Shown: positions 34,374-45,334 of the stretch, one piece after another
How positions within the stretch are numbered: the first letter of the stretch is position 1
Layout: each line of letters begins with the position of its first letter
From: Cognatiyoonia sediminum
Lineage (GTDB): Bacteria; Pseudomonadota; Alphaproteobacteria; Rhodobacterales; Rhodobacteraceae
Length of the DNA: 64,000 bases
Direction: 5' to 3'
Assembly (NCBI RefSeq): GCF_900129845.1
Contig: NZ_FQXB01000001.1
Span: forward strand, 1,488,001 to 1,552,000
Translations under genes and position numbers: made by a program
The notes under the pieces: model-generated
What the model was told of the DNA's origin: nothing
Seen by the model: only the letters and a program-made list of their open reading frames with translations
Database searches by the model: none

Positions 34374-34856
34374 ATGGCACTCGACCGATGGATAGCGCTC
34401 ATTCTGTTGGGCATTTTTGTAACCTACGGCTACGCCGCTTGGTTCACGATGGATGATAACCTCGCACCCTTCATGCGCAGAAACCCTATTTGGCCAAGCA
34501 CCTTCCCCAAAGTCTTGTCAGTGCTGGGCGTGATCGCCTGTCTGATCGTATTGTTTGGCCTCGAAAAGAGCGAACCCAAAGAACCTGAAATCGACTATAG
34601 ACGGTTGACGGACTACAATCTCGGCCAAGCCATAGCGCTTCTTGCGCTCATGGTCGTCTACGCTTTGTGCCTACGTCCAGCTGGGTTCATTTTTTCAACA
34701 TCAGCGTTTCTGATCCTCGGCCCGATCATCTTAGGCGAACGCAACTGGAAAATCATGATACCAGTCGCCCTCACTGCAACCTTTGTCGTTTGGTACCTCG
34801 TGCAAGAGGTACTTGGCATCTACATGCGCCCATTGCCGGGCTTTATCGGAGGCTGA
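34374..34856 (+). CDS. tctB: Tripartite tricarboxylate transporter small subunit TctB
   Basis: 160 residues from the ATG at 34374, preceded by GGGGGA; upstream in-frame codons fall inside the palindromic element. Four membrane helices are visible, as expected for TctB. Its sequence is weakly conserved in the family, and the assignment rests on topology plus position between tctC and tctA. It ends one base before the tctA start. Confidence 0.85.
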   Translation: MALDRWIALILLGIFVTYGYAAWFTMDDNLAPFMRRNPIWPSTFPKVLSVLGVIACLIVLFGLEKSEPKEPEIDYRRLTDYNLGQAIALLALMVVYALCLRPAGFIFSTSAFLILGPIILGERNWKIMIPVALTATFVVWYLVQEVLGIYMRPLPGFIGG

Positions 34857-34857
34857 G

Positions 34858-36375
34858 ATGCTTGAAGGACTTCTGATCGGGCTCGAAACCGCATTCTCAC
34901 TCAAGAACCTTTTGATGGTGATCGGGGGGTGCCTCATCGGCACCTTCATCGGCATGCTGCCGGGACTTGGTCCAATGTCGATCATTGCCATCATGATTCC
35001 TGTTGCCATCTCCTTGGGCGACGCATCTGCCGCTCTTATCCTACTGGCTGGTGTCTATTACGGCGCGATTTTCGGCGGGTCGACGTCCTCGATCCTGTTG
35101 AACGCTCCCGGCGTTGCCGGAACGGTCGCCTCCAGCTTTGACGGCTACCCGATGGCGCGAAAAGGTAAGGCCGGTAAAGCTCTGACGATCGCTGCAATCG
35201 CGAGCTTCGCAGGCGGAACACTTGGCGCACTTCTGCTGATGGTCTTCGCCCCCGCCCTTTCCTCAGTGGCTTTGCTATTCCATTCGGCCGAGTACTTTGC
35301 CCTCATGGTGGTCGGCCTCTCCGCTATCGCAGCCTTCGCCGGCACAGGCCAAATCGCGAAAGCGATGATCATGACCTTGCTCGGCTTAATCATGGCAACC
35401 GTCGGAGAAGGGGCACTTTTTAACTTGCCACGTTTCACCATGGGCATCATGGATCTTCAATCTGGCTTTGGCTTTATTACTCTCGCCATGGCAATGTTCG
35501 CCCTGCCCGAAGCGCTCTTCCTCGTACTCAAGCCCAAAGACCTCAAAGGCGACGAAGGCGAGATCAAAGATCTGCGCATCAGCCGCACCGAGGCCAAGGC
35601 CATCGCACCGGTCATCGGTCGGCAATCTGTTCAGGGGTTCTTTATCGGTGTCCTGCCGGGTGCCGGCGCTACCATCGCGAGTTTCCTCGGATATGCCGTC
35701 GAACGAAACATTGCGCCGAAAGAAGAACAAGAGGAATTCGGCAAGGGATCCATTAAGGGCCTCGCGGCACCGGAAACCGCCAACAACGCTGCCTGCACCG
35801 GGTCGTTCGTTCCGCTGCTGACCTTGGGCATCCCCGGCTCCGGCACGACCGCGATTTTGCTCGGCGCGCTTATTGCCTTGAACGTCTCCCCCGGGCCACG
35901 GCTGATGATCGACGAACCCCAGATCTTTTGGGCCGTCATTATGTCGATGTTCATCGGCAACCTTGTGTTGCTGATCCTGAACTTGCCCCTCATTCCATAC
36001 ATTGCGAAAGTCCTGGCCATCCCGCGCAACTACCTGATCCCCTTCATCCTCTTCTTTACTCTGATGGGGGCTTACATCGGGCAGAACAACGCGACCGAGT
36101 TGTTGATCCTTGTTGCCTTTGGGGTCTGCGCAACGGCGCTCAAATTCGCCGATTATCCGCTGGCACCGTTGCTCATTGGCTTCATCTTGGGCGGCATGAT
36201 GGAAGACAACTTCGCCCGCTCCATGCAGCTCTACGACGGTGTCAGCTTTATCTGGGAGCGTCCGATGACCTTGGGTCTCTTGGTGATTGCCGCGATCCTT
36301 GTGGTTCTGCCGAGTTATCGCGCACGTCGCCTACGCTCCAAAGCGCAGGCAGAAGGTGTGGCGGACGGTGACTAG
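34858..36375 (+). CDS. tctA: Tripartite tricarboxylate transporter large permease TctA
   Basis: 505 residues from the ATG at 34858. About eleven to twelve membrane segments. The TctA signatures are clear: GTFIGMLPGLGPMSIIA and YYGAIFGGSTSSILLNAPG in the first half, with the second half repeating the pattern (GVLPGAGATIASFLGY; TLGIPGSGTTAILLGAL). It forms the sodium-driven channel that accepts the carboxylate from TctC. It overlaps the CoA-transferase gene by eight bases. Confidence 0.96.
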   Translation: MLEGLLIGLETAFSLKNLLMVIGGCLIGTFIGMLPGLGPMSIIAIMIPVAISLGDASAALILLAGVYYGAIFGGSTSSILLNAPGVAGTVASSFDGYPMARKGKAGKALTIAAIASFAGGTLGALLLMVFAPALSSVALLFHSAEYFALMVVGLSAIAAFAGTGQIAKAMIMTLLGLIMATVGEGALFNLPRFTMGIMDLQSGFGFITLAMAMFALPEALFLVLKPKDLKGDEGEIKDLRISRTEAKAIAPVIGRQSVQGFFIGVLPGAGATIASFLGYAVERNIAPKEEQEEFGKGSIKGLAAPETANNAACTGSFVPLLTLGIPGSGTTAILLGALIALNVSPGPRLMIDEPQIFWAVIMSMFIGNLVLLILNLPLIPYIAKVLAIPRNYLIPFILFFTLMGAYIGQNNATELLILVAFGVCATALKFADYPLAPLLIGFILGGMMEDNFARSMQLYDGVSFIWERPMTLGLLVIAAILVVLPSYRARRLRSKAQAEGVADGD

Positions 36376-37552
36376 CCCGCTGAAAGGCGTCCGAGTTCTA
36401 GACCTGACCAATGTCTTGGCCGGACCCTTCTGCTGCTATCAACTCGGCCTCCTCGGCGCTGAAGTCATAAAGGTCGAGCGCCCGGGAACCGGTGACCTCG
36501 CACGCGAACTTGGCGCGGACCCTGAGCGAAACGCCGCAGGGATGGGGGTTAGCTTTCTTGCCCAAAATGCGGGAAAAAAATCTGTCACGCTCGATCTGAA
36601 ATCGGACACCGGAAAAGACCTGCTCAAGCGCCTTCTAGAAACCGCCGATGTCTTGGTCGAGAACTTTCGACCCGGAGTGATGGACCGATTGGGTCTCGGC
36701 TACGAGGTTCTGAAAGAGGTCAAACCGTCCCTGATATATTGCGCCATCAGCGGGTTTGGGCAAACTGGCCCACGCAAAGATGATCCCGCCTACGATCAGA
36801 TCGTGCAGGGCATATCCGGCGTCATGTCGATCACCGGAACGAAAGACACCGCGCCTACCCGCGTGGGCTATCCGCTTGCGGATACGACCGGAGGCCTCAC
36901 CGCCGCCTTCGCCATTTCCGCGGCCCTGAACCAAACGCCGCGCGGCGCATTCCTTGATATCGCTATGTCAGAGGCCGTGATGTCGACAATGGGTTGGGTC
37001 GTGTCCAACCACCTAATCGGGGGCGTGGACCCCGCGGCAGACGGTAACGAAAACCCCACCTCCGCGCCTTCTGGAACATTCGAAACCGCGGATCACCCGA
37101 TCAATATCGCCGCAAACCGAGACAGCCAATGGGCGGCCTTGGCTAAGCACCTGAACCGAGAAGATCTTTTGACGCACCCAGATTATGCCACACGCGAGGA
37201 CCGCAAACGGAATCGCCATAAGCTACGCACCGTGTTGGAAGAAACGCTTCGGACTTCGCCGGCCGACAAATGGGTCGCGGAGTTGAACGCCTTAGGCGTT
37301 CCGAGCGGACCAGTCTTAACCGTTCAAGACGCCCTCAAGGACCCGCAGGCAACGGGTAGAAACCTGACAGCCGCATTTCCGAACGGTTCAGAAATGCTCG
37401 AATTACTCGGCAGCCCAATCCTTTTTGGGGATCAACGCCCTCATCCAACAACCCCACCGCCCGATCTCGGTGCCGACAACAATGACGTTTGGGGCATGCT
37501 GGGGCTAAGCGAGGAAGATTTGGATGAACTCCGAAAGAGAAAAGTCATCTAA
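36368..37552 (+). CDS. CaiB/BaiF family (class III) CoA-transferase
   Basis: 394 residues from a GTG at 36368 that overlaps the tctA stop. The family signature LKGVRVLDLTNVLAGPF opens the protein, and the catalytic aspartate is in DDPAYDQIVQGISG. It moves CoA between carboxylates, so the substrate brought in by TctCBA is probably activated as a CoA thioester in the cytoplasm. Translational coupling with tctA supports this. No lyase or dehydrogenase for the next step is present in the operon. Confidence 0.9.
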   Translation: MTSPLKGVRVLDLTNVLAGPFCCYQLGLLGAEVIKVERPGTGDLARELGADPERNAAGMGVSFLAQNAGKKSVTLDLKSDTGKDLLKRLLETADVLVENFRPGVMDRLGLGYEVLKEVKPSLIYCAISGFGQTGPRKDDPAYDQIVQGISGVMSITGTKDTAPTRVGYPLADTTGGLTAAFAISAALNQTPRGAFLDIAMSEAVMSTMGWVVSNHLIGGVDPAADGNENPTSAPSGTFETADHPINIAANRDSQWAALAKHLNREDLLTHPDYATREDRKRNRHKLRTVLEETLRTSPADKWVAELNALGVPSGPVLTVQDALKDPQATGRNLTAAFPNGSEMLELLGSPILFGDQRPHPTTPPPDLGADNNDVWGMLGLSEEDLDELRKRKVI

Positions 37553-37558
37553 GATTTG

Positions 37559-37638
37559 ACTAAAATTCTCTTTCCTCTTACCCCAAAATACCTTGGGGTG
37601 AATTGAGCCCAAGAGGCTCAAGAGGGGCAACGCCCCTC
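37559..37638. repeat. Palindromic element after the CoA-transferase gene
   Basis: A copy of the element seen at 34280-34352 in the same orientation: TTTCCTCTTACCCCAAAATA followed by CCTTGGGGTG, then TTGAGCC/GGCTCAA and GAGGGGC/GCCCCTC hairpins. It probably serves as a terminator for the tct operon and the convergent Hsp20-DUF1150 operon. Confidence 0.65.
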
Positions 37639-37648
37639 AAACTCGGCT

Positions 37649-37873
37649 CTAGTGAACCGATACGACCTGCATGTCGTTCTGCGCCGCCAAATCCGCAGCA
37701 ATCGCCTCATTGGCAACAAGTGCGACTTGCTCACCTTCGGTATTGTGAACGGCAAAGACCGTCCCCAGCGATCCCGCATCTTCACGCACTTCGTCTGGCA
37801 AATCAGATGTCGCCACAGGCTTGAGATAGATCATATTTCCCGCAAGGGCTTTCAATTCGTGTTTGCGCTGCAT
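37649..37873 (-). CDS. DUF1150 family protein
   Basis: 74 residues from the ATG at 37873. Small, cytoplasmic, with the AGNMIYLKPV and GTVFAVHNTEGEQVALV segments of DUF1150. The family is found beside small heat-shock proteins in Rhodobacterales and has no known activity. Four bases separate it from the Hsp20 stop, so it is co-transcribed and likely heat-induced. Confidence 0.88.
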   Translation of the reverse strand: MQRKHELKALAGNMIYLKPVATSDLPDEVREDAGSLGTVFAVHNTEGEQVALVANEAIAADLAAQNDMQVVSVH

Positions 37874-37877
37874 GACG

Positions 37878-38291
37878 TTACCCTTTCTTAATCTCAATGG
37901 TTTGGATCACCTTCTCCGGCACTTGCCGGGTCAGATCGACGTGCAGCAAGCCATTCTCCATGATCGCCTCACCAACATCGACACCATCCGCCAAGACAAA
38001 GGACCTCTGGAACTGTCGCGCGGCGATTCCACGGTGCAGGAACATACGCCCTTCACTGTCATCGACCTGACGGCCGCGTATCATCAAGGTATTGTCCTCA
38101 ACCGTGATCGACAAATCACTGCTGGTAAACCCTGCGACAGCCAAAGTGATCCGATACGAATGTTCGGAGGTTTGCTCAATATTATAAGGGGGATACCCTT
38201 CGTTTCCGGTTTTGGCGGTGCGTTCTACCAACCGTTCCAGCTGCTCAAACCCTAACAGGTAGGGGTGCGTCCCTAAGGCAAGTTTCGTCAT
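37878..38291 (-). CDS. Small heat-shock protein, Hsp20 family
   Basis: 137 residues. The alpha-crystallin domain spans about residues 35-130: YPPYNIEQTSEHSYRITLAV at its start, LMIRGRQ and FLHRGIAARQFQRSF in the middle, and ENGLLHVDL near the end. It is an ATP-independent holdase that keeps unfolded proteins soluble. A sigma-32-type promoter lies about 60 bp upstream. Confidence 0.95.
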   Translation of the reverse strand: MTKLALGTHPYLLGFEQLERLVERTAKTGNEGYPPYNIEQTSEHSYRITLAVAGFTSSDLSITVEDNTLMIRGRQVDDSEGRMFLHRGIAARQFQRSFVLADGVDVGEAIMENGLLHVDLTRQVPEKVIQTIEIKKG

Positions 38292-38352
38292 CAGACACGT
38301 CCTTCATAAGCGACATCTCAATTGGCCCCGAAATCGGCGACCTCACTCAAAA

Positions 38353-38381
38353 ATATGGGGTGGAAACGCCAATGCCGCAAG
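38353..38381 (-). promoter_or_regulatory. RpoH-type heat-shock promoter for Hsp20-DUF1150
   Basis: The reverse strand reads CTTG, 18 bases, then CCCATAT, close to the alphaproteobacterial sigma-32 pattern (CTTG, 17-18, CYTATNT). It lies about 60 bp upstream of the Hsp20 start. Confidence 0.55.
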
Positions 38382-38444
38382 GGCCAACCCCTAGGCGAAA
38401 GCCGCTTTATGCCCTATATTTGAAGCGCTGAGGGGCAGTTTGTT

Positions 38445-38663
38445 ATGAATTCATCGTCAGAAATGGACCCGATCGAGGTTTTGCGCGTGAAACTCGAAGT
38501 TTTGCGCCGCCAGCACCGTGATCTCGACGATGCCATCGAAGCCCTGCAAGAACGCCGTTCGGCCGACATGTTGACCCTACGGCGACTCAAAAAGCAAAAA
38601 CTTGGCCTCAAAGATCAAATTGCTGTCCTAGAAGACCGAATTACCCCCGATATCATTGCCTAG
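38445..38663 (+). CDS. YdcH/DUF465 family protein
   Basis: 72 residues, almost entirely a helical hairpin: EVLRVKLEVLRRQHRDLDDAI, a turn, then MLTLRRLKKQKLGLKDQI. The LKKQKLxLKDxI segment is the DUF465 signature. The protein is small and cytoplasmic; its role is unknown. It lies 60 bp before purE and may share its promoter. Confidence 0.9.
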   Translation: MNSSSEMDPIEVLRVKLEVLRRQHRDLDDAIEALQERRSADMLTLRRLKKQKLGLKDQIAVLEDRITPDIIA

Positions 38664-38723
38664 ACGCATTGCGCTGCGGCGCGGCGCGGCTATAGTGCCG
38701 CTTCCTTTGGACAGGGGACAAAT

Positions 38724-39212
38724 ATGACTGCAGCAACCGTTGGGATCATTATGGGCAGCCAATCGGACTGGCCCACCATGAAAGAAGCCGCCGATCTGCT
38801 AGATGAATTGGGCGTCACCTATGAGGCCAAAATTGTCTCCGCCCACCGCACCCCAGATCGCCTTTGGGATTATGGCAAAACAGCTGTCAATCGCGGCCTA
38901 CAGGTCATTATCGCAGGTGCCGGAGGTGCTGCACACCTCCCCGGTATGATGGCCTCCAAAACCCGCGTACCCGTGATCGGCGTACCGGTACAAACCAAAG
39001 CGCTTTCCGGCGTCGACAGCCTCTATTCTATCCTGCAAATGCCCCGCGGTTATCCCGTCGCCACGATGGCCATCGGCGCCGCAGGGGCAAAAAACGCGGG
39101 CCTCCTGGCAGCAGGCATCCTAGCGCTTCAAGACCCCGCGCTGGCCCAACGCCTCGACGCATGGCGCGACGCCCTCTCTGCTTCTATCCCCGACGAGCCT
39201 ACAGATGACTAA
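38724..39212 (+). CDS. purE: N5-carboxyaminoimidazole ribonucleotide mutase PurE
   Basis: 162 residues. [19 protein letters not shown] near the N-terminus, [13 protein letters not shown] with the catalytic histidine, and [12 protein letters not shown] define class I PurE. It converts N5-CAIR to CAIR in purine biosynthesis and works with PurK, whose gene overlaps its end by eight bases. Confidence 0.97.
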   Translation: MTAATVGIIMGSQSDWPTMKEAADLLDELGVTYEAKIVSAHRTPDRLWDYGKTAVNRGLQVIIAGAGGAAHLPGMMASKTRVPVIGVPVQTKALSGVDSLYSILQMPRGYPVATMAIGAAGAKNAGLLAAGILALQDPALAQRLDAWRDALSASIPDEPTDD

Positions 39213-40278
39213 TCCCCTTTCAACCGGCGCAACCATTGGCATCCTTGGCGGCGGTCAATTGGGCCGTATGCTCTCGGTTGCAGCTTCCCGCCTCGGCTTC
39301 AAAACCTGCATCTATGAACCCGGTGGCGATAGCCCCGCGTCTCATGTCGCCAATTATCATTTCCAAAAGGGCTATGACGATCTCGACGCGCTGAAGCAAT
39401 TCGCGCAAAGCGTTGGCGTCATCACCTATGAATTTGAAAACATCCCCACCTCAGCCCTCGACGCACTTGAAGCAATCAAACCGATCCATCCAAACCGCAC
39501 CGCACTGGCCACTAGCCAAGACCGTCTGACAGAAAAAGACTTCCTCGCCAGCCTCGGCCTCAAAACCGCGCCCTACGCCGATGTCACCGATGCCGCATCG
39601 CTTGAAGCCGCCATCGCAACCATCGGCACGCCTGCCATCCTAAAAACCCGTCGCATGGGCTACGACGGCAAGGGGCAATCCCGCCTCAAATCTCCCGATG
39701 ACGCGGTCAAAGCGCTGGCCGACATGAACGGCGCCCCCGCCATCCTCGAAGGCTTCGTCGACTTCAGCCACGAGGTTTCCGTCATCGCCGCCCGCAGCCT
39801 AGACGGCGCGGTCTCCTGCTATGACCCCGGCGAAAACGTTCACAGTGACGGCATCCTAAGCACAACAACCGTGCCTGCCAATCTGACATCTGCCCAGCGC
39901 ACCGATGCCGTGCTGTTGGCCGCGCAAATTCTCAACGCACTGGATTACGTCGGCGTGCTCGGTGTCGAACTTTTTGTCACGCCGCAAGGGTTGATCGTCA
40001 ATGAAATCGCCCCGCGCGTCCACAACTCCGGCCATTGGACGCAAAACGGCTGCACCATCTGCCAGTTCGAACAACACATCCGCGCCATCGCCGGCTGGCC
40101 CTTGGGCGACGGCAGCCGGCATTCTGACGTCGTCATGGAAAACCTGATCGGCGATGACGTCTTGCGCATCCCCGACATCGCCAAAACCACAGACGCCATC
40201 CACCTCTACGGCAAGGCCGACGCAAAACCGGGCCGAAAAATGGGCCACGTCAACCGCATCACCGGGCATGCCTCTTAG
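39205..40278 (+). CDS. purK: N5-carboxyaminoimidazole ribonucleotide synthase PurK
   Basis: 357 residues of the ATP-grasp superfamily. [20 protein letters not shown] opens the protein; the ATP-grasp region includes [15 protein letters not shown], and the metal-binding end has [15 protein letters not shown]. It makes N5-CAIR from AIR, ATP and bicarbonate, the substrate of PurE. It overlaps purE and shares its promoter. Confidence 0.97.
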   Translation: MTNPLSTGATIGILGGGQLGRMLSVAASRLGFKTCIYEPGGDSPASHVANYHFQKGYDDLDALKQFAQSVGVITYEFENIPTSALDALEAIKPIHPNRTALATSQDRLTEKDFLASLGLKTAPYADVTDAASLEAAIATIGTPAILKTRRMGYDGKGQSRLKSPDDAVKALADMNGAPAILEGFVDFSHEVSVIAARSLDGAVSCYDPGENVHSDGILSTTTVPANLTSAQRTDAVLLAAQILNALDYVGVLGVELFVTPQGLIVNEIAPRVHNSGHWTQNGCTICQFEQHIRAIAGWPLGDGSRHSDVVMENLIGDDVLRIPDIAKTTDAIHLYGKADAKPGRKMGHVNRITGHAS

Positions 40279-40321
40279 GCGATACCTCATCGTCTTTTGA
40301 GCAAAAAAGACCTAAAGCGTA

Positions 40322-41074
40322 TCAGTCGCTGCCAAAGATCACGTCCGTCAGACTCAAATCGTCGTCGAACTGACCCGTCTGCAAGAACCGTACCGTCTCG
40401 GCCATGACCAGAGGATTGTTCATCATAAAAGTATGCGTCACGGGCAAGACCAAATGATCGGTCATGCCCTCCAACTTCGTGCTCTCGACAGAGACTTTCC
40501 CATCGTCAGGCCCATCAATCACGGACGAATACACCGGATTGAGCGACGTACGTCCCGCAATGATCCCAACCTCAAAGTCTGGTAATTCCAACTGGTTCGG
40601 CACACTCTCGGCTTCGGTACCCAACTGCAATCCAGCTGGTCCATTCACCCATTGAAACGGGTCCCAATCCCCAAACACATCGACAAGCTCTGATCCCCCA
40701 TTCGGTGGCCCTAGCATCACAACACGCCCCATATCCACGGGCCTGTTATTCGTCAGCCAAGCCCGTGCAAGGATGCCGCCCATCGAGTGCGTTACAAAAT
40801 GCACTGTGCGATCACCACAGGCCGCGACATCGCGTGCGACATTTTCGTCGACCAATTGCTGGATTGTGTACTCGGTCGAAGGGTATCCCTCATTCACAAC
40901 CGCATAGCCTTCCGCTTCGAGATAGAACTCCATCGCGGCAAAAGAAATTTCCGACCGCGCCAAACCGTGCAGCAAGACCACACATTCTGTGGCCTCTTCA
41001 TCTATGTCATCCGCAAAGGTGAAGGGGGTGGTCGCAACCAAAGTGGCTGCACAAAAGAGGAGTAAACGCTTCAT
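40322..41074 (-). CDS. Exported alpha/beta hydrolase, lipase-like
   Basis: 250 residues with a signal peptide (cleavage near FTFADD). The alpha/beta hydrolase core shows [10 protein letters not shown] (oxyanion loop) and [12 protein letters not shown] with the nucleophilic serine; the acidic residue and a late histidine (THTFMM) follow. It is probably a periplasmic esterase or lipase. Convergent with purK. Confidence 0.85.
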   Translation of the reverse strand: MKRLLLFCAATLVATTPFTFADDIDEEATECVVLLHGLARSEISFAAMEFYLEAEGYAVVNEGYPSTEYTIQQLVDENVARDVAACGDRTVHFVTHSMGGILARAWLTNNRPVDMGRVVMLGPPNGGSELVDVFGDWDPFQWVNGPAGLQLGTEAESVPNQLELPDFEVGIIAGRTSLNPVYSSVIDGPDDGKVSVESTKLEGMTDHLVLPVTHTFMMNNPLVMAETVRFLQTGQFDDDLSLTDVIFGSD

Positions 41075-41162
41075 ATCCCAAACCTAGGGTCCACAGGTCA
41101 ACTTTGAAAGGTCAGGACAGACTGACCTTGCGTTCTTTTACGCACCAAAGCATGGTCCGACC

Positions 41163-41597
41163 ATGCCTCGTATCGCCGCTCGCGCCATCATTCTGTATGA
41201 AGACAAGTTGCTGATCGTCAACGCGTGGAAAGGCCATACCCGCCTTTGGTGTCTTCCAGGTGGCGGTGCGGAAGATCATTCTAGCCTGCCAGAGAACCTT
41301 GCTAGAGAAGTGATGGAAGAATGCGGCTTGGAGATCGAGGTCGGCGGCCCCTGTTTGGTCAACGAATTTCATGACCCCAAACGCAAATTTCACCAGATCG
41401 AGGTCTTCTTTCGCTGTCGGCTTCTTGATGGCGATCCCTTTGGTCCATGGACAGATCCCGAAGGCATCGTCGCTCATCGGAGATGGGTCACACGGGATGA
41501 ACTTAAAACCCTTCCGCACAAACCATCTTCATTGGCGGACGTTGCGTGGGGAACGGGCGAAGCCACCTACGATCCCTTGGAACTGATCGTTGAATAG
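41163..41597 (+). CDS. NUDIX hydrolase
   Basis: 144 residues. The Nudix box is GGGAEDHSSLPENLAREVMEE followed by CGL: the REVMEE core and final Gly are intact, but the first glutamate of the classical GX5E part is replaced. It probably hydrolyses a nucleoside diphosphate derivative; the substrate is not predictable. Convergent with the EamA transporter gene, three bases apart. Confidence 0.85.
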   Translation: MPRIAARAIILYEDKLLIVNAWKGHTRLWCLPGGGAEDHSSLPENLAREVMEECGLEIEVGGPCLVNEFHDPKRKFHQIEVFFRCRLLDGDPFGPWTDPEGIVAHRRWVTRDELKTLPHKPSSLADVAWGTGEATYDPLELIVE

Positions 41598-41599
41598 GC

Positions 41600-42433
41600 C
41601 TAGCCGCGCCGCAGCAGCGATAGGCCAATCCCGCCAAGCACCAACAAGCCCGCAATAATAAGGCGCGAGTTTAGCGGCTCGCCCAATAGCGCCACGCCCG
41701 CTGCAACGGCGATCACAGGCACGCTCAACTGCGCGACAGCCGCCACCGTGGTCGAAAGCTGCGGGACAACACGATACCATAGCGCATATCCCAATCCCGA
41801 TGTGATGGCGCCAGAGATGACGGCTGCAATGACGCCTCCCAACGTCATGCCAGTCAGCCCCGCCAAGACCCAAACGACCCCAACAATCGGCAGGCACAGC
41901 ACGAAATTCGCGGAGGACGCCGCCAACGGATCAGTCGCCTTTTGCCCAATCAACGTATAAGCCGCCCATCCGATTCCAGCCAATGCCATCGCGACTGCGC
42001 TTGGCCCATGGATGGGGGCAGACCCGCCGGGCCACAGCAGAATGGTCAACCCAGTGAGCGCAACCGCCGCTCCGATCCATCGCATTAGTGGTACATCATC
42101 CCCGCGCCACACCGCGAAACCAAACATGGCCACCTGCATTGCGCCAAACAGGATCAGCGCCCCGAGACCTGCATCAAGCTGGAGATAAGCCCAGGAAAAA
42201 CCAACCATATAAATCGCCAGAGAGACAGAGCCCGCATAGCTGCGTCCTTGCGCAAACGGGATCGCACCTTTTTGCCACAAAACCAGAAAAGCCAGCATCG
42301 CGGCCCCCGCCCCTACACGCACCGTCGCAAAGGCGAACGGGTCCATCCCGTAGGTAAAGACACCAACGCGGCTTAGAACCGAGTTACTTGCAAAGGCGAT
42401 CATCACGATCACTGTGAGGAACAAAAGTCTCAT
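41600..42433 (-). CDS. EamA/DMT-family transporter
   Basis: 277 residues from the ATG at 42433 (MRLLFLTVIVMIAFASNS); earlier in-frame codons encode a charged stretch unlikely to be translated. Ten membrane helices in two EamA halves, as in the ten-helix DMT exporters of amino acids or metabolites. No partner gene suggests a substrate. Confidence 0.88.
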   Translation of the reverse strand: MRLLFLTVIVMIAFASNSVLSRVGVFTYGMDPFAFATVRVGAGAAMLAFLVLWQKGAIPFAQGRSYAGSVSLAIYMVGFSWAYLQLDAGLGALILFGAMQVAMFGFAVWRGDDVPLMRWIGAAVALTGLTILLWPGGSAPIHGPSAVAMALAGIGWAAYTLIGQKATDPLAASSANFVLCLPIVGVVWVLAGLTGMTLGGVIAAVISGAITSGLGYALWYRVVPQLSTTVAAVAQLSVPVIAVAAGVALLGEPLNSRLIIAGLLVLGGIGLSLLRRG

Positions 42434-42484
42434 CCCTCTGCCCTGCCCGCGTGTGCAGCGAAACGCAAGCAAAAGCGCGCCGCC

Positions 42485-42970
42485 TCACACTCCGTTGAAG
42501 GCGGCGGGATAGATCAGTTCTTCCTCAGGCGTCCCATCAACACCGACAAGCATCGTAAATTCGATGGGATAAGGCCCGCTGAGCTTTGCCGCCGCTGACC
42601 GATCAAATTCGCATCGCTCGTAAAAAACAGGGTTCCCCAGCACGACCACCGGCGTCGATGTGATCTTCGCCCATTCGGTCAGCATCCCCAACATCCGTTT
42701 GCCAAAACCTTGGCGGTGAAACTCCGGGTCGATCGCTACGGGAGCAAGAGCCAACCACCCCTTTGGCTTTACCATCTTTGAGAGCGCAAAATAACCGATG
42801 ATGTCGTCGCCCATCGGCAAAACCGTTTCGCCTGCAATGGCATTGGCCTTACGCAGCTTGCGCACCAACCACGCCTCGGCATCGGTCTCAAACGCAGCCA
42901 GCAAAAGACGCTCAACCGCGTCTTCTTCACCAGGTTTCATATCGCGAATAAATCCAGGTGTTTTTAGCAC
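42485..42970 (-). CDS. GNAT-family N-acetyltransferase
   Basis: 161 residues. The acetyl-CoA site is APVAIDPEFHRQGFGKRMLGM (the RQGFGKRML portion is the pyrophosphate loop). The overall form resembles YhbS-type acetyltransferases, with the VVLGNPVFYERCEF segment near the C-terminus. The acceptor is unknown. Confidence 0.88.
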   Translation of the reverse strand: MLKTPGFIRDMKPGEEDAVERLLLAAFETDAEAWLVRKLRKANAIAGETVLPMGDDIIGYFALSKMVKPKGWLALAPVAIDPEFHRQGFGKRMLGMLTEWAKITSTPVVVLGNPVFYERCEFDRSAAAKLSGPYPIEFTMLVGVDGTPEEELIYPAAFNGV

Positions 42971-43032
42971 TGCTCATACCCCTTGCCGCTAGCACGCAGG
43001 AATAGGTGGCACAGAAGGGTAACGACAAAAAG

Positions 43033-43066
43033 CAAAAAAAGGGCGCCTCGTTCAGAGACGCCCTTC
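43033..43066 (-). terminator. Intrinsic terminator of groESL
   Basis: On the reverse strand a stem of AAGGGCGTCTC with GAGGCGCCCTT is followed by seven T residues. It lies about 85 bp after the groEL stop. Confidence 0.85.
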
Positions 43067-43151
43067 TTTTGTTCTGCGGTAACGGCTCTCGGTGAATTCA
43101 AGAAATCACCTGTCGCCTTGTCATCGCGTTTGGGCAATGTCCAAGCGGCGA

Positions 43152-44795
<1,644 letters not shown>

Positions 44796-44837
44796 TCATG
44801 TGCTCCAAAAATAAGAATTTCGTGGGAAGGCGTGGCC

Positions 44838-45125
44838 TTAGGACATAATGCCTAGGATATCGCTTTCTTTCATGATCAGCAGGTCTTCGCCGTCGATCTT
44901 AACTTCTGTGCCGGACCATTTGCCGAACAGAACCTTGTCGCCAGCTTTCACGTCCATTGCGATCAGCTCACCGCTGTCTTTGCGCGCACCTGCGCCCACA
45001 GAAACAACTTCGCCTTCAGCAGGCTTTTCTTTAGCGCTGTCAGGAATGATCAGGCCGCCAGCTGTCTTCTCGTCGCTCTCAATACGGCGGACAAGAACGC
45101 GGTCATGAAGTGGTGTAAATGCCAT
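44838..45125 (-). CDS. groES: Co-chaperonin GroES
   Basis: 95 residues from the ATG at 45125; a longer in-frame reading would start inside the CIRCE element. [21 protein letters not shown] and the C-terminal [12 protein letters not shown] are typical. It caps GroEL during ATP-driven folding. 45 bp before groEL. Confidence 0.99.
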   Translation of the reverse strand: MAFTPLHDRVLVRRIESDEKTAGGLIIPDSAKEKPAEGEVVSVGAGARKDSGELIAMDVKAGDKVLFGKWSGTEVKIDGEDLLIMKESDILGIMS

Positions 45126-45159
45126 TTCAGAACTTTCTCCAGTTCGAGTTTCTCTCCCG

Positions 45160-45186
45160 TTAGCACTCACCTCATGTGAGTGATAA
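45160..45186. promoter_or_regulatory. CIRCE element (HrcA operator) before groES
   Basis: TTAGCACTC, nine bases, GAGTGATAA: only one base departs from the consensus inverted repeat. It lies 35 bp upstream of groES, downstream of a good promoter, as expected for HrcA repression. Confidence 0.92.
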
Positions 45187-45193
45187 CGGCGCA

Positions 45194-45222
45194 TAGTTAG
45201 GCATCAAAATGAGACGAGTCAA
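45194..45222 (-). promoter_or_regulatory. Sigma-70-like promoter of groESL
   Basis: On the reverse strand TTGACT and TAACTA are 17 bp apart, with CIRCE starting eight bases downstream of the -10 box. This gives steady transcription that HrcA can block. No clear RpoH pattern was seen here. Confidence 0.7.
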
Positions 45223-45334
45223 CAATCATTGCCAAAGAAACTTTGGTGACGATTTCACAAAGCTGATTCAAAACTTCTACAATTCCGTTGCGTGCCCCTT
45301 TTAGCTCGAGCCCATCGAAAATTTGGGGGACTTT

